Assembly: GCA_946965045.2 (NCBI GenBank)
Contig: OX337232.1
Coordinates: forward strand, 806,001 to 870,000
Length of the DNA stretch: 64,000 nucleotides
From: Epithemia pelagica
Lineage: Eukaryota; Bacillariophyta; Bacillariophyceae; Surirellales; Surirellaceae
Direction of reading: 5' to 3'
Under the pieces are notes generated by a model that saw only the letters and a program-made list of their open reading frames with translations, ran no database searches and had not been told where the DNA came from. A program made the translations under genes and the position numbers. The number at the start of each line of letters is the position of its first letter. Positions within the stretch are counted from its first letter, which is position 1. Positions 28,626 through 38,339 of the stretch are shown one piece after another.

Positions 28626-29291
28626 ATGAAAATGAATATGTTCCTACAACGATCTACTGCTCGAGTCTTTCCACTTCTCCTTGTGACTGCTCCGGTGCTT
28701 GCCTTCAGTTCATCTTCTGGTGCTGCGCTTCCAGGAAGCCGAGGAACCACAACAACGTCTTGCTTCTTCAGCTCACGAAGCAACAGCAGCAGTAGCACTG
28801 CTGCTGCCATATCTTTGCTGCCTCCCCTGCTGGACTCGTCGAGAAGGCCTCTTTCGACGGATGAAACGTCTAGTTTGTTGAAAGGCAAGTTCGCAGCGTA
28901 CTATTTCAGTGCAGGATGGTGCCCCATGTGCACGTCGTTTGACCCCTCGCTATTGCAGTTTCGGCAAGCGGCGCAGGAGTCTGCTAAAGACTTGGAACTC
29001 ATTTACGTGCCGTCCGATCGAACGGCCGATGCCGCTCTGGAGAGAACGCGGGCCATGAACATGGTGTCGGTGCCGTTTGGCAAAGAGGCTGACAAGTTGA
29101 AGAAACGGTTTGGCGTTTGGGCGGGAGCGGAGGCTGTCAAGTTTGGACGCGACGGTAGACGATCCGGTGTTCCGGCTCTAGTTGTGTTAAATGCGCAGAA
29201 TGGCGAAGAATTGGCGTTTGTACCAGCAGAAGCACAAGGAGCCAAAGCGTTGGGCGAGTGGCCTTTGGACGACGAAAAGGGCATTTGGTAA
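28626..29291 (+). CDS. Plastid-targeted thioredoxin-like (nucleoredoxin/tryparedoxin-type) protein
   Basis: 221 codons from ATG 28,626. The N-terminus (ARVFPLLLVTAPVLAF-SSSSG) is a signal peptide with an Ala-Phe cleavage site and a Ser/Thr-rich transit region, the bipartite signal of diatom plastid proteins. The thioredoxin fold follows: FAAYYFSAGWCPMC with the CxxC pair at Cys99 and Cys102, LELIYVPSD, and VPALVVLNAQNGEEL with the cis-Pro. The WCPMC site and the Y/F-x-SAxWCPxC context suit nucleoredoxin/tryparedoxin relatives. It would act as a disulphide reductase; the partner is unknown. It starts 165 bases beyond the retrotransposon, so its upstream promoter region may have been altered by that insertion. 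Confidence 0.75.
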   Translation: MKMNMFLQRSTARVFPLLLVTAPVLAFSSSSGAALPGSRGTTTTSCFFSSRSNSSSSTAAAISLLPPLLDSSRRPLSTDETSSLLKGKFAAYYFSAGWCPMCTSFDPSLLQFRQAAQESAKDLELIYVPSDRTADAALERTRAMNMVSVPFGKEADKLKKRFGVWAGAEAVKFGRDGRRSGVPALVVLNAQNGEELAFVPAEAQGAKALGEWPLDDEKGIW

Positions 29292-30396
29292 GATGTGAGA
29301 GGCAGAGTTGAAGAGCAAGTAGTTTGGGGAATGGCAAATGGCTTTAGACGTGAAAGAGCTTTCAGCTATTCGAGAAATGAAATGATTAGTAGATGATAAA
29401 GATAGACATTTAGGTGGTTACTTGCACAGGGTATGATGTTCAGACATCACTGTCATTGGTGTCACTAGACTGCAAAGCAAGGACTAGTGTTGCTGTAATC
29501 GCATCGACTACGAGTAGGCGACTGAAATGTTCAGCGATTGAAGAGCATAGAAAGCTCATCACATGTTGGACTAAAGGCGGTTGCTCCGATCCCGCAAGTG
29601 TTGGGGACACCGTCAGTGTTGTCGACGGGCGCGTGGAGGGAGACCTTGGACCGACTGAGCATGCGTCCGATCCGTTGGAGGTGCAAGGTCGAGCCTTTTA
29701 GTAGCCAAATTTTCGGACGTTTGATTCGAGCCGTTCCTCGTCGGATGCGTGTGCTTTGTTAGAGGGGACAGGATTTGAACGATGCTTCACGCCGGGCGGC
29801 ATTAAGTGCAAACGTCCGCAAGACACACAACAACGAAGCCCACAGCAACACAACGACATTCGATATGTTGTGTCCCTCTTCTCCAAGTGCAAAAGAGACC
29901 AGAAACCAGAAACACCTCTCTATATTATACGTCGAGACAATCACACAATCGTTTCCCATCTCCTAGGTAGTGACACACGCCTCGAGAGCCCCTCTCGAAC
30001 GTTCGAAAGGCCAACGATCCTCATCAATCTTGTTTGGAGCGCTTTTGCTACCCAAAAATGACTGCCAGTGGTTCTGGTAAATAAGAATCAAGCGCACAAC
30101 AGACATCTCAACAACCACAAAAGTACAACTATCTTTGCGCTACTGCAACCCAGTCTTCTCGGATCGGCTTCCAGAAAGCAGCATCTCCTCCAATTCGAAA
30201 AGGCATTTATTTACAAGACTGATCTTCCAACTTCCAACCACCAAACGACGACAAGGACTTGCATAAAAAACAAAGGTCGCCACCGTTGGACGAAACCATT
30301 GGCCTTTCTTTCTGCTTGATTCCTAGACTTTGACAAGGCTTGTCGTTGTGCAAACAAACAAGAGATTCCAAACGACAAAGAGAAACAAGCCGCACC
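29292..30396. other. Intergenic region
   Basis: About 1.1 kb with short overlapping frames only. No RNA gene was found. A T-arm-like string at 29,765-29,785 fails to pair (see rejected items). It should contain the promoter and 5' leader of the following plus-strand gene. Confidence 0.4.
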
Positions 30397-33300
30397 ATGA
30401 CGGTCCGTCAGTTCTTGGCCACCGCCTTTCATCCTCCTGTTCGGCGGCAGTCGCTTACTTCGACCGCCGAATCCTCCTCGCCCTATGCCTCCATTCCCTC
30501 CGACATGTCCTGGGATCAACCACCGATTGTTGTCACGAGGGACCAAACGAAACCGCAGGAGCCCCAGTTGGTGTCATCGTCGTCGGTCCAAACGACGACG
30601 ACGACGCGATACCCGCAGCCACCGTCGCAAGTCGCACGCTTGCACTCCAGTCGTCACCGTCGTCGCAGCAGCATGGGAGGCCGCTACACCCACAAGGCTG
30701 GGAATGGGGCGACAACGCCTCATGATCCGACAACAACAACCATTGGCAGCGCCTCTCGGCCGGTTCCCCTCCTTCGCGCTCCCAAACAACAAGGCTATCA
30801 TCACCCGAGCAAGTCGCAGCATCATCACCGCACGAAATCCGTCGCTGCTGCGCAGCAACCATCGACAACGACCACCACAGCCACCGAGCCCATTTGGACA
30901 GAAAATGCCTTTGCCAACTGGCCGGAACCAAACGTACAAGCAGAACCCGTACAAGATCTGAAACAGGACCAGCAAGGACAACCTCTGCAACACGGAGACG
31001 AAACCGAGGTGGACCACAAGGAAGCGATCCAAACGAATGAAACACCATCTCCCGTTGTTTCTTCCACCCAGAAGAAGAGCCTTGGTAAAAAGGTTTGCAA
31101 CCTTCTCCCCGAACGGTCGACGCACGAGGATCACGAGAAACTCGAGGAGGAACCGCAACCACATGTGTCCGAGACCAAACGGACCACCGAGACCATGCTG
31201 GTCAAGACCAACCGTCGTCATTCGCTCAAGAGCATTGTCTTGAGCATGGAGGTTCCTGAAACAACAGCGGAGGAAAACCAACCGCCAGTGGCAGTGACTC
31301 CATCGAGCGCCTCTCCTCCGGCCGCTCGCTTCTCGTTGGAAGAGGAATCCCTGCAAACGGCATCCATTACGAAACACGAATCGCCCCAGAATACCTCCGC
31401 TTCGGTTTCCTTGTCCACAGCCTCCTCGTCTCAATCGTGCCGAACGACCTTGACCATTGACAACTTATCCATTGATAAGCTACAAGAACAAGAATTGGAT
31501 TGGATCGTCCAACAACAAATGGCCAAAACGTCTTCGTCTTCGGTAACCTCGTCGGCCTCCTCCACGGTACGATCCGTCTCTCATCTTCAACCACGACGGG
31601 GGCAGAAACCAACCCATGAACCTTCCAACGACCAAGAGCCGCCGCCACAGTCCTCGAGTCCCGCCAAGAAATCATCTCCCAAACCTTCCACAGTTAAGTC
31701 ACTCCAACCGTCTCTCGTCCAACCAATGCAGCTGGACCCCACGACTGCCAATGATTCCTTGGATCAAATTGTCCTTCTGGCTTCGTCTGGAGTGGCGGCG
31801 GCGCCGCCACCGCCGCCACTGACCGTTTCCCAGATCCAGGTACGGGCCCCACACAACGACAGTGACGATGACTCGAGTTTGCCCGTGTGGCCAACCTTTG
31901 ACCCGGAGGACAATCCAAATACAAGCGACAGGGAACCCTCCTTTTCCTTGCTGCTTCACGTTCCACCACTGTCTCAAGACGACCAAGACGAGACTACAGG
32001 AGACGACAATGGATCCTTTGCCCCTGCGGCCGGTACCGCAACCAAGAACCACACCATGAACTCGACCATGTCGTCGACTACCACGGAAAAGGGTTCCTCT
32101 GCCAAATCCTTTTGGAACTCGACCAACAGTATGATGATGGGGCAAAGCCACAGCAACAGTCATAACCTGAGCCATATGGCAGTGCCACCCACGGCACTGT
32201 TGAACACGGACTTGCCCACGTATCAGGACAATCACTCCAAGGAACATGGGTGCCGTGACACTGAGAATAATCCCATTCAAGACAATAAAGCACCAGAACA
32301 CCCCTCGAACCATGTCCACAGCCTTTCTTCTACTCATTCACAGTCCACCAACAAGACTTCTCCGCAGTCGGAACCTGTCGTGGGCAATCACAAGAATGTT
32401 ACTCCAACCCGCCCGGTAAAGGAGCCGAAGGACCATACCCAAATTGACAATGATCACAACCGGCACTACAGTGAAAATCAATCGCTCAGTCCCAAGGACA
32501 GGGCTCGGACCACCAAAAAGGCCTCAACGTCGCCATTGGTCCAGAAACACAAGGGATCCTTCTTGGCGAGGCGCCGAAGCAATAGCGTTCGTCGAAGAAC
32601 ACTTTTGGACGATACCACGAACCAGTTGCAGAGCACTCGGACGAGGGACACCACAAAGAATTCAGGACAAAAGAGTTCCAACAGCAAGAGCGAAAGTTTG
32701 CAAAAGGAAACTTTTTCTATCACCAATGAGCGAGGACGCTCCATCGCTATCCAGCAAGGGCACAAAACACGAAGGAGAAGTTTGCCACCCGAAAGTACGG
32801 GCGTTTCCTTGTTGGACCAAGAGGGTAATCCATTGTTGAATGACATGCAGGCAGAGAAGCAACGTCTTGACGCTGACATTCCTGACGGAGAAAATATGGA
32901 TCCACATGGCACGAACCGATATGCTCCGTCTCCACTCACACTGGCACGAACTCTTCCAGCTTACAATACCACAACCACCTTATTGCCACAAGAGCAAAGC
33001 CCCAATGTTCCAGAATCACCGCCTCCTGTTCGTGTACCGGTTGTGGTGACGTCCCCACAAGCAACTGTGACAAAATCCATGCCCAGTCCATCCATGGTAT
33101 CACACGCCAAGTTTCAGTACCACCAGGCAGGCATTGCCGTTCCAACTAGGACGCCACCTCGAAGGGCCCCGCATGTTCACTTTCCCGCTGAAACCGGCAA
33201 AGAAGTAGAAGGACCCGAACCATCACGGATAACTCCTCCTGGTATGGTGATGGTGCCGACGGCCGCTCCCATGTCGACGCAGCCCAACACTTCCCATGCC

Positions 33301-33825
33301 GACGGCAAGCCAAGTCATGGTCGACAAGATCCAGCGGTGGAGATTAGCATGTTGACACCGGTAACGGGATTGGCCAGTATGCCATCCGCATCCGTGGAAT
33401 GGGCACCTTCCATGGTGAGCCGACACACCAATGCCAGTGCCGTTTTGGGTGGCACACGGTGGAGTCGACGACGCCCCGGAAACGAACAATTCCCGTCCTC
33501 CGCGACACACCGTCGCAGAAACAGCGGGGAATGGCAGTGGGTGATGGAACAAGTAGCTGGTGTCATGTGCTTTTTGGACGAAGAAGAGGAACGCGAAAAT
33601 GACAAGGACAAACACCGACGACGGCTCTCCGAACGTCGCTTGCCCGTGGATGATTTGGGTCGTGACCAAAGGAGGGGACGTGCTCCTCAAGACGAGGACA
33701 ATGAAGATACGGATGAAGAGACCAACACCACCATGACCTTTTCGACGGTAACGGATCCCAGATACCACACAATGGGCAAGACCATGGAGTTTGAAAAGCT
33801 TTTGGATACAGCGTGCCGATATTAA
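30397..33825 (+). CDS. Very long, intrinsically disordered Ser/Thr/Pro/Gln-rich protein
   Basis: 1142 codons from ATG 30,397 (context CACCATGAC); the frame reaches 57 bases further upstream. Almost the whole length is low-complexity: Ser-, Thr-, Pro-, Gln- and His-rich with many basic RRxS/T sites (RRRSSMGG, KTRRRSLP, ARRRSNSVRRR) that look like phosphorylation targets. The most ordered part is near the C-terminus (about residues 1045-1075: GEWQWVMEQVAGVMCFLDEEEE), followed by a basic/acidic tail and EFEKLLDTACRY. No enzyme domain is visible. It may be a scaffold or regulatory protein. No intron is needed over 3.4 kb, which argues for a genuine gene. Confidence 0.7.
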   Translation: MTVRQFLATAFHPPVRRQSLTSTAESSSPYASIPSDMSWDQPPIVVTRDQTKPQEPQLVSSSSVQTTTTTRYPQPPSQVARLHSSRHRRRSSMGGRYTHKAGNGATTPHDPTTTTIGSASRPVPLLRAPKQQGYHHPSKSQHHHRTKSVAAAQQPSTTTTTATEPIWTENAFANWPEPNVQAEPVQDLKQDQQGQPLQHGDETEVDHKEAIQTNETPSPVVSSTQKKSLGKKVCNLLPERSTHEDHEKLEEEPQPHVSETKRTTETMLVKTNRRHSLKSIVLSMEVPETTAEENQPPVAVTPSSASPPAARFSLEEESLQTASITKHESPQNTSASVSLSTASSSQSCRTTLTIDNLSIDKLQEQELDWIVQQQMAKTSSSSVTSSASSTVRSVSHLQPRRGQKPTHEPSNDQEPPPQSSSPAKKSSPKPSTVKSLQPSLVQPMQLDPTTANDSLDQIVLLASSGVAAAPPPPPLTVSQIQVRAPHNDSDDDSSLPVWPTFDPEDNPNTSDREPSFSLLLHVPPLSQDDQDETTGDDNGSFAPAAGTATKNHTMNSTMSSTTTEKGSSAKSFWNSTNSMMMGQSHSNSHNLSHMAVPPTALLNTDLPTYQDNHSKEHGCRDTENNPIQDNKAPEHPSNHVHSLSSTHSQSTNKTSPQSEPVVGNHKNVTPTRPVKEPKDHTQIDNDHNRHYSENQSLSPKDRARTTKKASTSPLVQKHKGSFLARRRSNSVRRRTLLDDTTNQLQSTRTRDTTKNSGQKSSNSKSESLQKETFSITNERGRSIAIQQGHKTRRRSLPPESTGVSLLDQEGNPLLNDMQAEKQRLDADIPDGENMDPHGTNRYAPSPLTLARTLPAYNTTTTLLPQEQSPNVPESPPPVRVPVVVTSPQATVTKSMPSPSMVSHAKFQYHQAGIAVPTRTPPRRAPHVHFPAETGKEVEGPEPSRITPPGMVMVPTAAPMSTQPNTSHADGKPSHGRQDPAVEISMLTPVTGLASMPSASVEWAPSMVSRHTNASAVLGGTRWSRRRPGNEQFPSSATHRRRNSGEWQWVMEQVAGVMCFLDEEEERENDKDKHRRRLSERRLPVDDLGRDQRRGRAPQDEDNEDTDEETNTTMTFSTVTDPRYHTMGKTMEFEKLLDTACRY

Positions 33826-34149
33826 CACAAGAGACGATGCTCCCGATATGGTCCTTTCCCGGTTCAAGAATGACAAACATCAAATGCTACCATTATCGCA
33901 GAGCTCGAGACACTCATAGCCAACAGTTCTCAGCGTTTCCTTAGTGGCATCTCTGCTATTTATAACTATCCTAACGCTTGCACTCTTTCAAACACAACTG
34001 ATATAGGAAAAATCTGGCGCTGTTTGTTTGTTTGTGAGCCGCTCAAAGCCGAAGCATTTAAGTCTGACGGCCTAGAGGGGTGGGAAGCAAGAGACCTGTT
34101 TTGCAGCAGAGTCCGGAGAGAATAAAGAATGGGTGTGGGGTCGAAGACA

Positions 34150-34275
34150 ATGGTAACAAGTCTGTAACCGTGAGCCATCCGCGTTTCCACGCTGAACTAC
34201 ACCTCTGATAGGTTTCAAAACAAACCTTCCAATGATGCCGCAGAACTGGAACTTTGTTGACAAAGTCCCATTCGG
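34150..34275 (+). pseudogene. Degenerate C-terminal remnant of a small membrane protein
   Basis: The plus-strand peptide PQNWNFVDKVPFG at about 34,226-34,265 matches PQKWMFVDRVQFG of the frame ending at 36,982, and the following bases (AAGGATATAGATG) match as well. The upstream part is not open in frame. This marks the left edge of a duplicated unit. Confidence 0.5.
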
Positions 34276-34276
34276 T

Positions 34277-34974
34277 CTAAAAGTGTAAGGATATAGATGC
34301 GGGGACAGGTGTTCGTTTCGGCGCCTCCAAGGTGTGAGGTTGATGCTCCTCGCCAGCCTGTTTTCTAGCCCATGGCATAATTGCGATAGGATCAGCCCAC
34401 CAAAAGGGCCCCTTCGTCTCCTTCGTCGTCATGGCAAATGTTTTTAGTCGTCGCGAAACGGGCCGTTTCGGTCGCCTCTTTGTGTGCCGTTGCACCTTTT
34501 TCCGCGGCCTTTTCGGATGCCTTTGAAAGCTCTTTGCATGCGGACAGATGTGCACATGCAATCGCATCAAATGCGATTTCATTGATGCGATTGCATGTGC
34601 ACATCTGTCCGCATGCAAAGAGCTTTCAAAGGCAGGCCGCGGAAAAAGTTGCAACGGGACACAAAGAGGCAACGCCCACAAATTCGCAACGGCCCATGTA
34701 TTTGGTCACGGTCATGAGGGCTACTTCCTTTTATTCGTCATCATGGGCATGTTTTTCGTCGCCGCGAAACGGGATGTGCATTCCATTCCATTGCATCCAA
34801 TGCGATTTCATGTGCGCATCGAGCCGCCGCCAAAGAGCTTGGGATTCCCGTGAACAACAAGCCGGTCCATGTTTCTCCTTGTTTACCAGTTCCGTTGCAC
34901 CGAAACAAATGTTGAGACGAAAACGTGATGGTGAGAACCTCGTCCAAAAAAGACAGTGGATCGCAATCGGTCAA
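34277..34974 (-). pseudogene. Duplicated small-protein gene remnant, unit 1
   Basis: Minus-strand frames carry the family peptides ETWTGLFTGIPSSLAAARCAHEIALDA (34,741-34,974) and CAHLSACKELSKASEKAAEKGATAHKEATETA (34,392-34,604), which recur in unit 2 and in the gene at 37,029-37,638. The two pieces are separated by a large palindrome and lie in different frames, so the gene is broken. The Ala/Lys/Glu-rich part looks helical. Function unknown. Confidence 0.45.
34519..34633. repeat. 52-bp perfect inverted repeat with 11-base loop
   Basis: Arms 34,519-34,570 and 34,582-34,633 are exact reverse complements, and homology continues imperfectly outward (CCGCGG, CACAAAGAGGC) to about 34,470 and 34,670. 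The arms include GCAAAGAGCTTTCAAAGGC and GATGTGCACATGCAATCGC. The palindrome encodes the KELSKA part of the small-protein family in both directions. Confidence 0.9.
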
Positions 34975-35190
34975 GTTTCAGGTTCCGTTCTTGTTTTTCT
35001 TCCACCGTGGTGCTTTTGCGGGAATGCACCAAACTAACACCTACCCTTCTTTTGTTGGCAGACGCACAATCGTCTGGTCTTGGGCCTGTGTACTTTGAGA
35101 GATCCGGGGCTTGAAGTTTGGCATCTGAGGCATGGAAACGATTCGAATGGCGAACCACGGGAACCGAATGAAAGAACCACATCCATAGGC
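34880..35190. repeat. Segmental duplication, copy 1
   Basis: About 310 bases that recur at 35,500-35,840 (high identity) and, more diverged, at 37,600-37,760. Anchors: AAACGTGATGGTGAGAACC, GTGGATCGCAATCGGTCAA, CCACCGTGGTGCTTTTGCGG and GACGCACAATCGTCTGGTC. It lies upstream (on the minus strand) of the WTGLFTGIP coding piece in each unit and also encodes LTDCDPLSxLDEVLTITFSS on that strand, so it may be a 5' exon plus promoter. Confidence 0.75.
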
Positions 35191-35343
35191 CGATGCGACT
35201 TTGTTGGTGGCCGTTTTGGCAGCCTCTTTGTGTGCCGTTGCAACTTTTTCGGATGCCTCTCTGTGAGCATCGGAAAGCTCTTTGGTGGCGGCTAGATGCG
35301 CCCATGCCATCGCATTTGATGCGACGGGATGCACACATACCAT
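35041..35343 (-). pseudogene. Duplicated small-protein gene remnant, unit 2
   Basis: The minus-strand frame shows the family helix AWAHLAATKELSDAHREASEKVATAHKEAAKTATNKVAS, then runs into the duplicated segment with no family match. A 29-base inverted repeat (35,383-35,411 with 35,458-35,487) and several GCATTTGATGCG palindromes interrupt the WTGLFTGIP exon upstream. Most likely a rearranged pseudogene. Confidence 0.4.
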
Positions 35344-35382
35344 CGCATCGCATCAAATGCGTCCATGCATCAAATGCGATAT

Positions 35383-35487
35383 CATGGACCGGCTTGTTCA
35401 CCGGAATCCCAGGCTCCTCTAGCCGTCTCAAGCTCCTCTAGCCGCAGCCAAAAGAGTTTGGGATTCCGGTGAACAAGCCGGTCCATG
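35383..35487. repeat. Inverted repeat with 29-base arms carrying the WTGLFTGIP codons
   Basis: GGACCGGCTTGTTCACCGG on the left and its reverse complement on the right flank a 46-base spacer containing two CTCCTCTAGCCG direct repeats. The same motif is found singly at about 34,845 and 37,570. Confidence 0.85.
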
Positions 35488-35499
35488 TTTCCTTGTTTA

Positions 35500-35840
35500 C
35501 CAGCAGAAGGCACTTGTTCCGTCGCACCTCAACAAAATGCTTAGACGAAAACGTGATGGTGAGAACCTCGTCCAAAAGAGACAGTGGATCGCAATCGGTC
35601 AAATTTCAGGTGCCCTTCTTTTGTTTTCGTTTCGTTTCTTCCACCGTGGTGCTTTTGCGGGAATGCACCAAACTAATACCTACCTTTCTTTTGTTGGCAG
35701 ACGCACAATCGTCTGGTCTTGGGCCTGTGTACTTTGAGAGATCCGGGGCTTGAAGAATGTTGGCATCTGGGGCATCGACGAAACGATTCGAATTGCGAAA
35801 TCATGGAACCGAAGGAACGGACCACATCAATACCGTAGAC
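35500..35840. repeat. Segmental duplication, copy 2
   Basis: Close copy of 34,880-35,190 with small insertions (for example CAGAAGGCACTTG near 35,503). No intact gene is seen in it. Confidence 0.75.
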
Positions 35841-36267
35841 CGTAGTACCGTCTTCTGTTGCTGTGGAGTGTTCCACTAGCGTCAGCTAATACAACGAGCA
35901 AACGTCGTCGCTCCCCCAAACTGTGGGAAATCCCGTTGGTTGATGCGTGAAAGCACCTTTCCAAAAAAAAAAACAGGACCGAACAATGGAATGAACGAGT
36001 TGAATGGACCAACACGTCGCTCTTTCGCGCTACCCCCCAAAAGGGGTTCGCAACTTTTTCCGACTGAGACCTGCGGGACTCACTCAAGCGCGCTGGGGGA
36101 TACCTTTCTCGCTCTCATCCTCCGACGTACGCACGGCAGACGCGAGAGCCGACGAAACGCTCTCCAATCCTCACGGAGCCTCCATGGTAAGGTTGCTGCA
36201 ACCCCGCCCGCCTGTTCCAGCCCATGGCATGATTGCGATAGGAGCGGCCCACCAAGGGCCCCTTCGT

Positions 36268-36537
36268 CTAGTTCGTCGTTATGAGCATTAAGACCAAGAC
36301 TTGGGCAGGCATGATCCATCCCACGAAACAGGCCACCAACACGAGACCCACGAGAAGTAAAACAACCAAGACTGTCACGACCATGCCGAGAATGGATCGA
36401 CTAGCATAATGACGCTTCCTCTGTTTCTTCGTCGTCATGGTATGGTGGTGCATGTACGTCTCGGACACCTTGCGACGGCACAGATCGATTGGAATGACGC
36501 ATGACTGAAAGTCTTGTTCTAAATCTAACTGGTCCAT
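36268..36537 (-). CDS. Small single-TM protein, function unknown
   Basis: 89 codons from ATG 36,537. A polar, Lys/Arg-rich N-terminal half (TTKKQRKRHYASRS) is followed by one strong hydrophobic segment at about residues 50-74 (GMVVTVLVVLLLVGLVLVACFVGW) and a short hydrophobic end. The bases just downstream (36,215-36,270) match 34,365-34,430, tying it to the duplicated locus. The strict basic-then-hydrophobic layout suggests a real tail-anchored protein. Confidence 0.4.
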   Translation of the reverse strand: MDQLDLEQDFQSCVIPIDLCRRKVSETYMHHHTMTTKKQRKRHYASRSILGMVVTVLVVLLLVGLVLVACFVGWIMPAQVLVLMLITTN

Positions 36538-36691
36538 CCTCCTCCAGTGAGAGGGACGTGTTTCACTGGAAGTACTTCAGATCCAACGAGACGATTCCTA
36601 AAAAGTACTGGCATTGAGACGTCATTCGGGACCATTGATTTTCGGGGATGGACCGTTACCTTTTGCTGGTTATTGTCAATGCGTTGGATAC

Positions 36692-36982
36692 ATGGAAAAT
36701 GGAAAATCACTACGAAACTTAGTTGGGAAACAATCCAACTTTATCCTAGGAGCTTGGATTTTATTCGTCGTAATCGTTGTGGTGGAATTTGTTGTGCACG
36801 AGATACCGGGACGTCCGTGGCACGCAAGTTCCTCTTTGTGGTCATGTTTGAGTCTCTATGCCATAATTTATTACTCTATCTGTAGGAACATGTGTTCAAG
36901 ACATGTTCCACAAAAATGGATGTTTGTCGACAGAGTCCAATTCGGTCGATCAGATTCCAAGCGTAAGCGTAAGGACATATAG
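36692..36982 (+). CDS. Small membrane protein, function unknown
   Basis: Frame open from 36,614; the first ATG is 36,692. Hydrophobic helices lie at about residues 17-33 (LGAWILFVVIVVVEFVV) and 45-57, then PQKWMFVDRVQFG and a Lys/Arg-rich end (SKRKRKDI). A second, broken copy of the PQ.W.FVD.V.FG end lies at 34,226, and the bases downstream of both are alike, which supports coding status. The 5' end may lie in an upstream exon. Confidence 0.4.
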   Translation: MENGKSLRNLVGKQSNFILGAWILFVVIVVVEFVVHEIPGRPWHASSSLWSCLSLYAIIYYSICRNMCSRHVPQKWMFVDRVQFGRSDSKRKRKDI

Positions 36983-37028
36983 ATGAATCCTGGTACGCGG
37001 ACAAGTGTTCTCCAATGTGGCCGACAAT

Positions 37029-37638
37029 TCAGGAACTTCCTAGGTAGTTCGTGTTCCCTTCCCGCCCGTATGTTCGAGCCCATTGCGGGATTTCGAAATG
37101 AGCTACCGCACTAGCGCCGACGAACATGATGCTCATGACGACAAACAAAACGCACCAAGGTCCAATGCTCATTGCAGTGGCCACTACATGGGCCACTGCG
37201 ACGCATAATGCAGCTCCCACCAGTCCGCTTTGCACTCTTGCTGCAGCTTCCACCATTCCCTTTTCATGGGCTAAAGAAAATTTTGTTTGCAGCCGCTGAA
37301 AGCTCTTGGGATGCGGCCGCACTAGCGCCGACGAACACGATGCTCATGACGACAAACAAAACGCACCAAGGTCCAATGCTCATTGCAGTGGCCACTACAT
37401 GGGCCACTGCGACGCATATTGCAGCTTCCACCATTCCCTTTTCCAGTCCGCTTTGCACTCTTGCTGCAGCTTCCACCATTCCCTTTTCATGGGCTAATGC
37501 AATATTGTTTGCAGCCGCTGAAAGCTCTTGGGATGCGGCCAGATGTGCGCAACTGATTCCATTGGAGGCGACAGGGATTCCAGTGAACAAGCCTGTCCAC
37601 GTTTTCTTGTTTCGTTCGAGGCTCTCTGTCAGTTGCAC
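37029..37638 (-). pseudogene. Small TM-protein gene with an internal tandem duplication and a frameshift
   Basis: Reading from 37,638: WTGLFTGIPVASNGISCAHLAASQELSAAANNIALAHEKGMVEAAARVQSG, then a hydrophobic helix (AVAHVVATAMSIGPWCVLFVVMSIVFVGA). The module ELSAAAN to VFVGA is then repeated. In the second repeat an extra base near 37,272 shifts the frame; the protein resumes as LAHEKGMVEAAARVQSGL...MSIMFVGASAVAHF and stops at 37,029. The frame has no ATG at its upper end; a splice acceptor (TTTGTTTAG|GTGCAACTG) there suggests an upstream exon. Function unknown. Confidence 0.45.
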
Positions 37639-37847
37639 CTAAACAAAGGTTACGATGAGAAAGTGACGGATGAGAAACAACTCAAAAGACATTGGATAGC
37701 AATCGGTCAAAGTTTCAGTTGTCGGTCTTATTTTCTTCTCTTTTTTTCCGCCCTGGTGCTTCCCAATTCCTGTCAGGTGCTACAGGAACGCACCGTTTCG
37801 GCTTTTCTTAGACGCATGTCGTTTAGCCAATACGATAAAGAATTACT

Positions 37848-38012
37848 ACGACAGTCAAAGTTCGTAAGACAACGACATACCTGCGTTTCGGTGGTTCTGG
37901 CAAGGTCTAGATCTGTTGGATCTGACATAACATGGTTTTGATGATGCTGGACTTTGGTGCAATCCGATTAATGAGGAAGTTGTCTAGTGAAAAGGGCATC
38001 CCCTAGGGAAGA
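37848..38012. repeat. Fragment of the integrase-element left-end repeat
   Basis: About 160 bases (CAAAGTTCGTAAGACAACG to GGGCATCCCCTA) match 43,024-43,175 and 51,740-51,892 with few differences. It lies outside the intact elements, so it is a relic or solo end. The rest of 37,640-38,339 holds no recognisable gene. Confidence 0.8.
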
Positions 38013-38339
38013 AACTATTCATACATGACGGGGAACAGAAAGCACATTTTCACAAATATGGCATGGTAACAAATGACCTTTCTCGAAACTGATGGATTAA
38101 GCCCGGTCCACGCCAGCCGTAGGAAAAAGTACCAGCCCTTCTTGAATTTTGCCTCAACAACGTTGGCCTGCCTTAAGAGGGATACGTTTCTTTTCGTTGA
38201 TTGGCTGTTGGTTTTTTTAATAGAATGACAGGATAGTGATATAAGGCACAGGAATGAGATGGTTGTTGTTTCCAAGGTGTACTACACAGCTATCCCCAGT
38301 CTGACAAGTTCCAGCCCAGAGGTCAAGAAAGTGTAGTAT

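Noticed and set aside
29762-29790. tRNA T-arm-like string (GTTCAAATC on the minus strand)
   Set aside because: The bases on either side cannot pair as a T stem, and no matching acceptor or anticodon arm is found within tRNA distance.
34500-37560. CRISPR array
   Set aside because: The repeats are few, long, inverted or segmental, without regular spacers, and the genome is eukaryotic.
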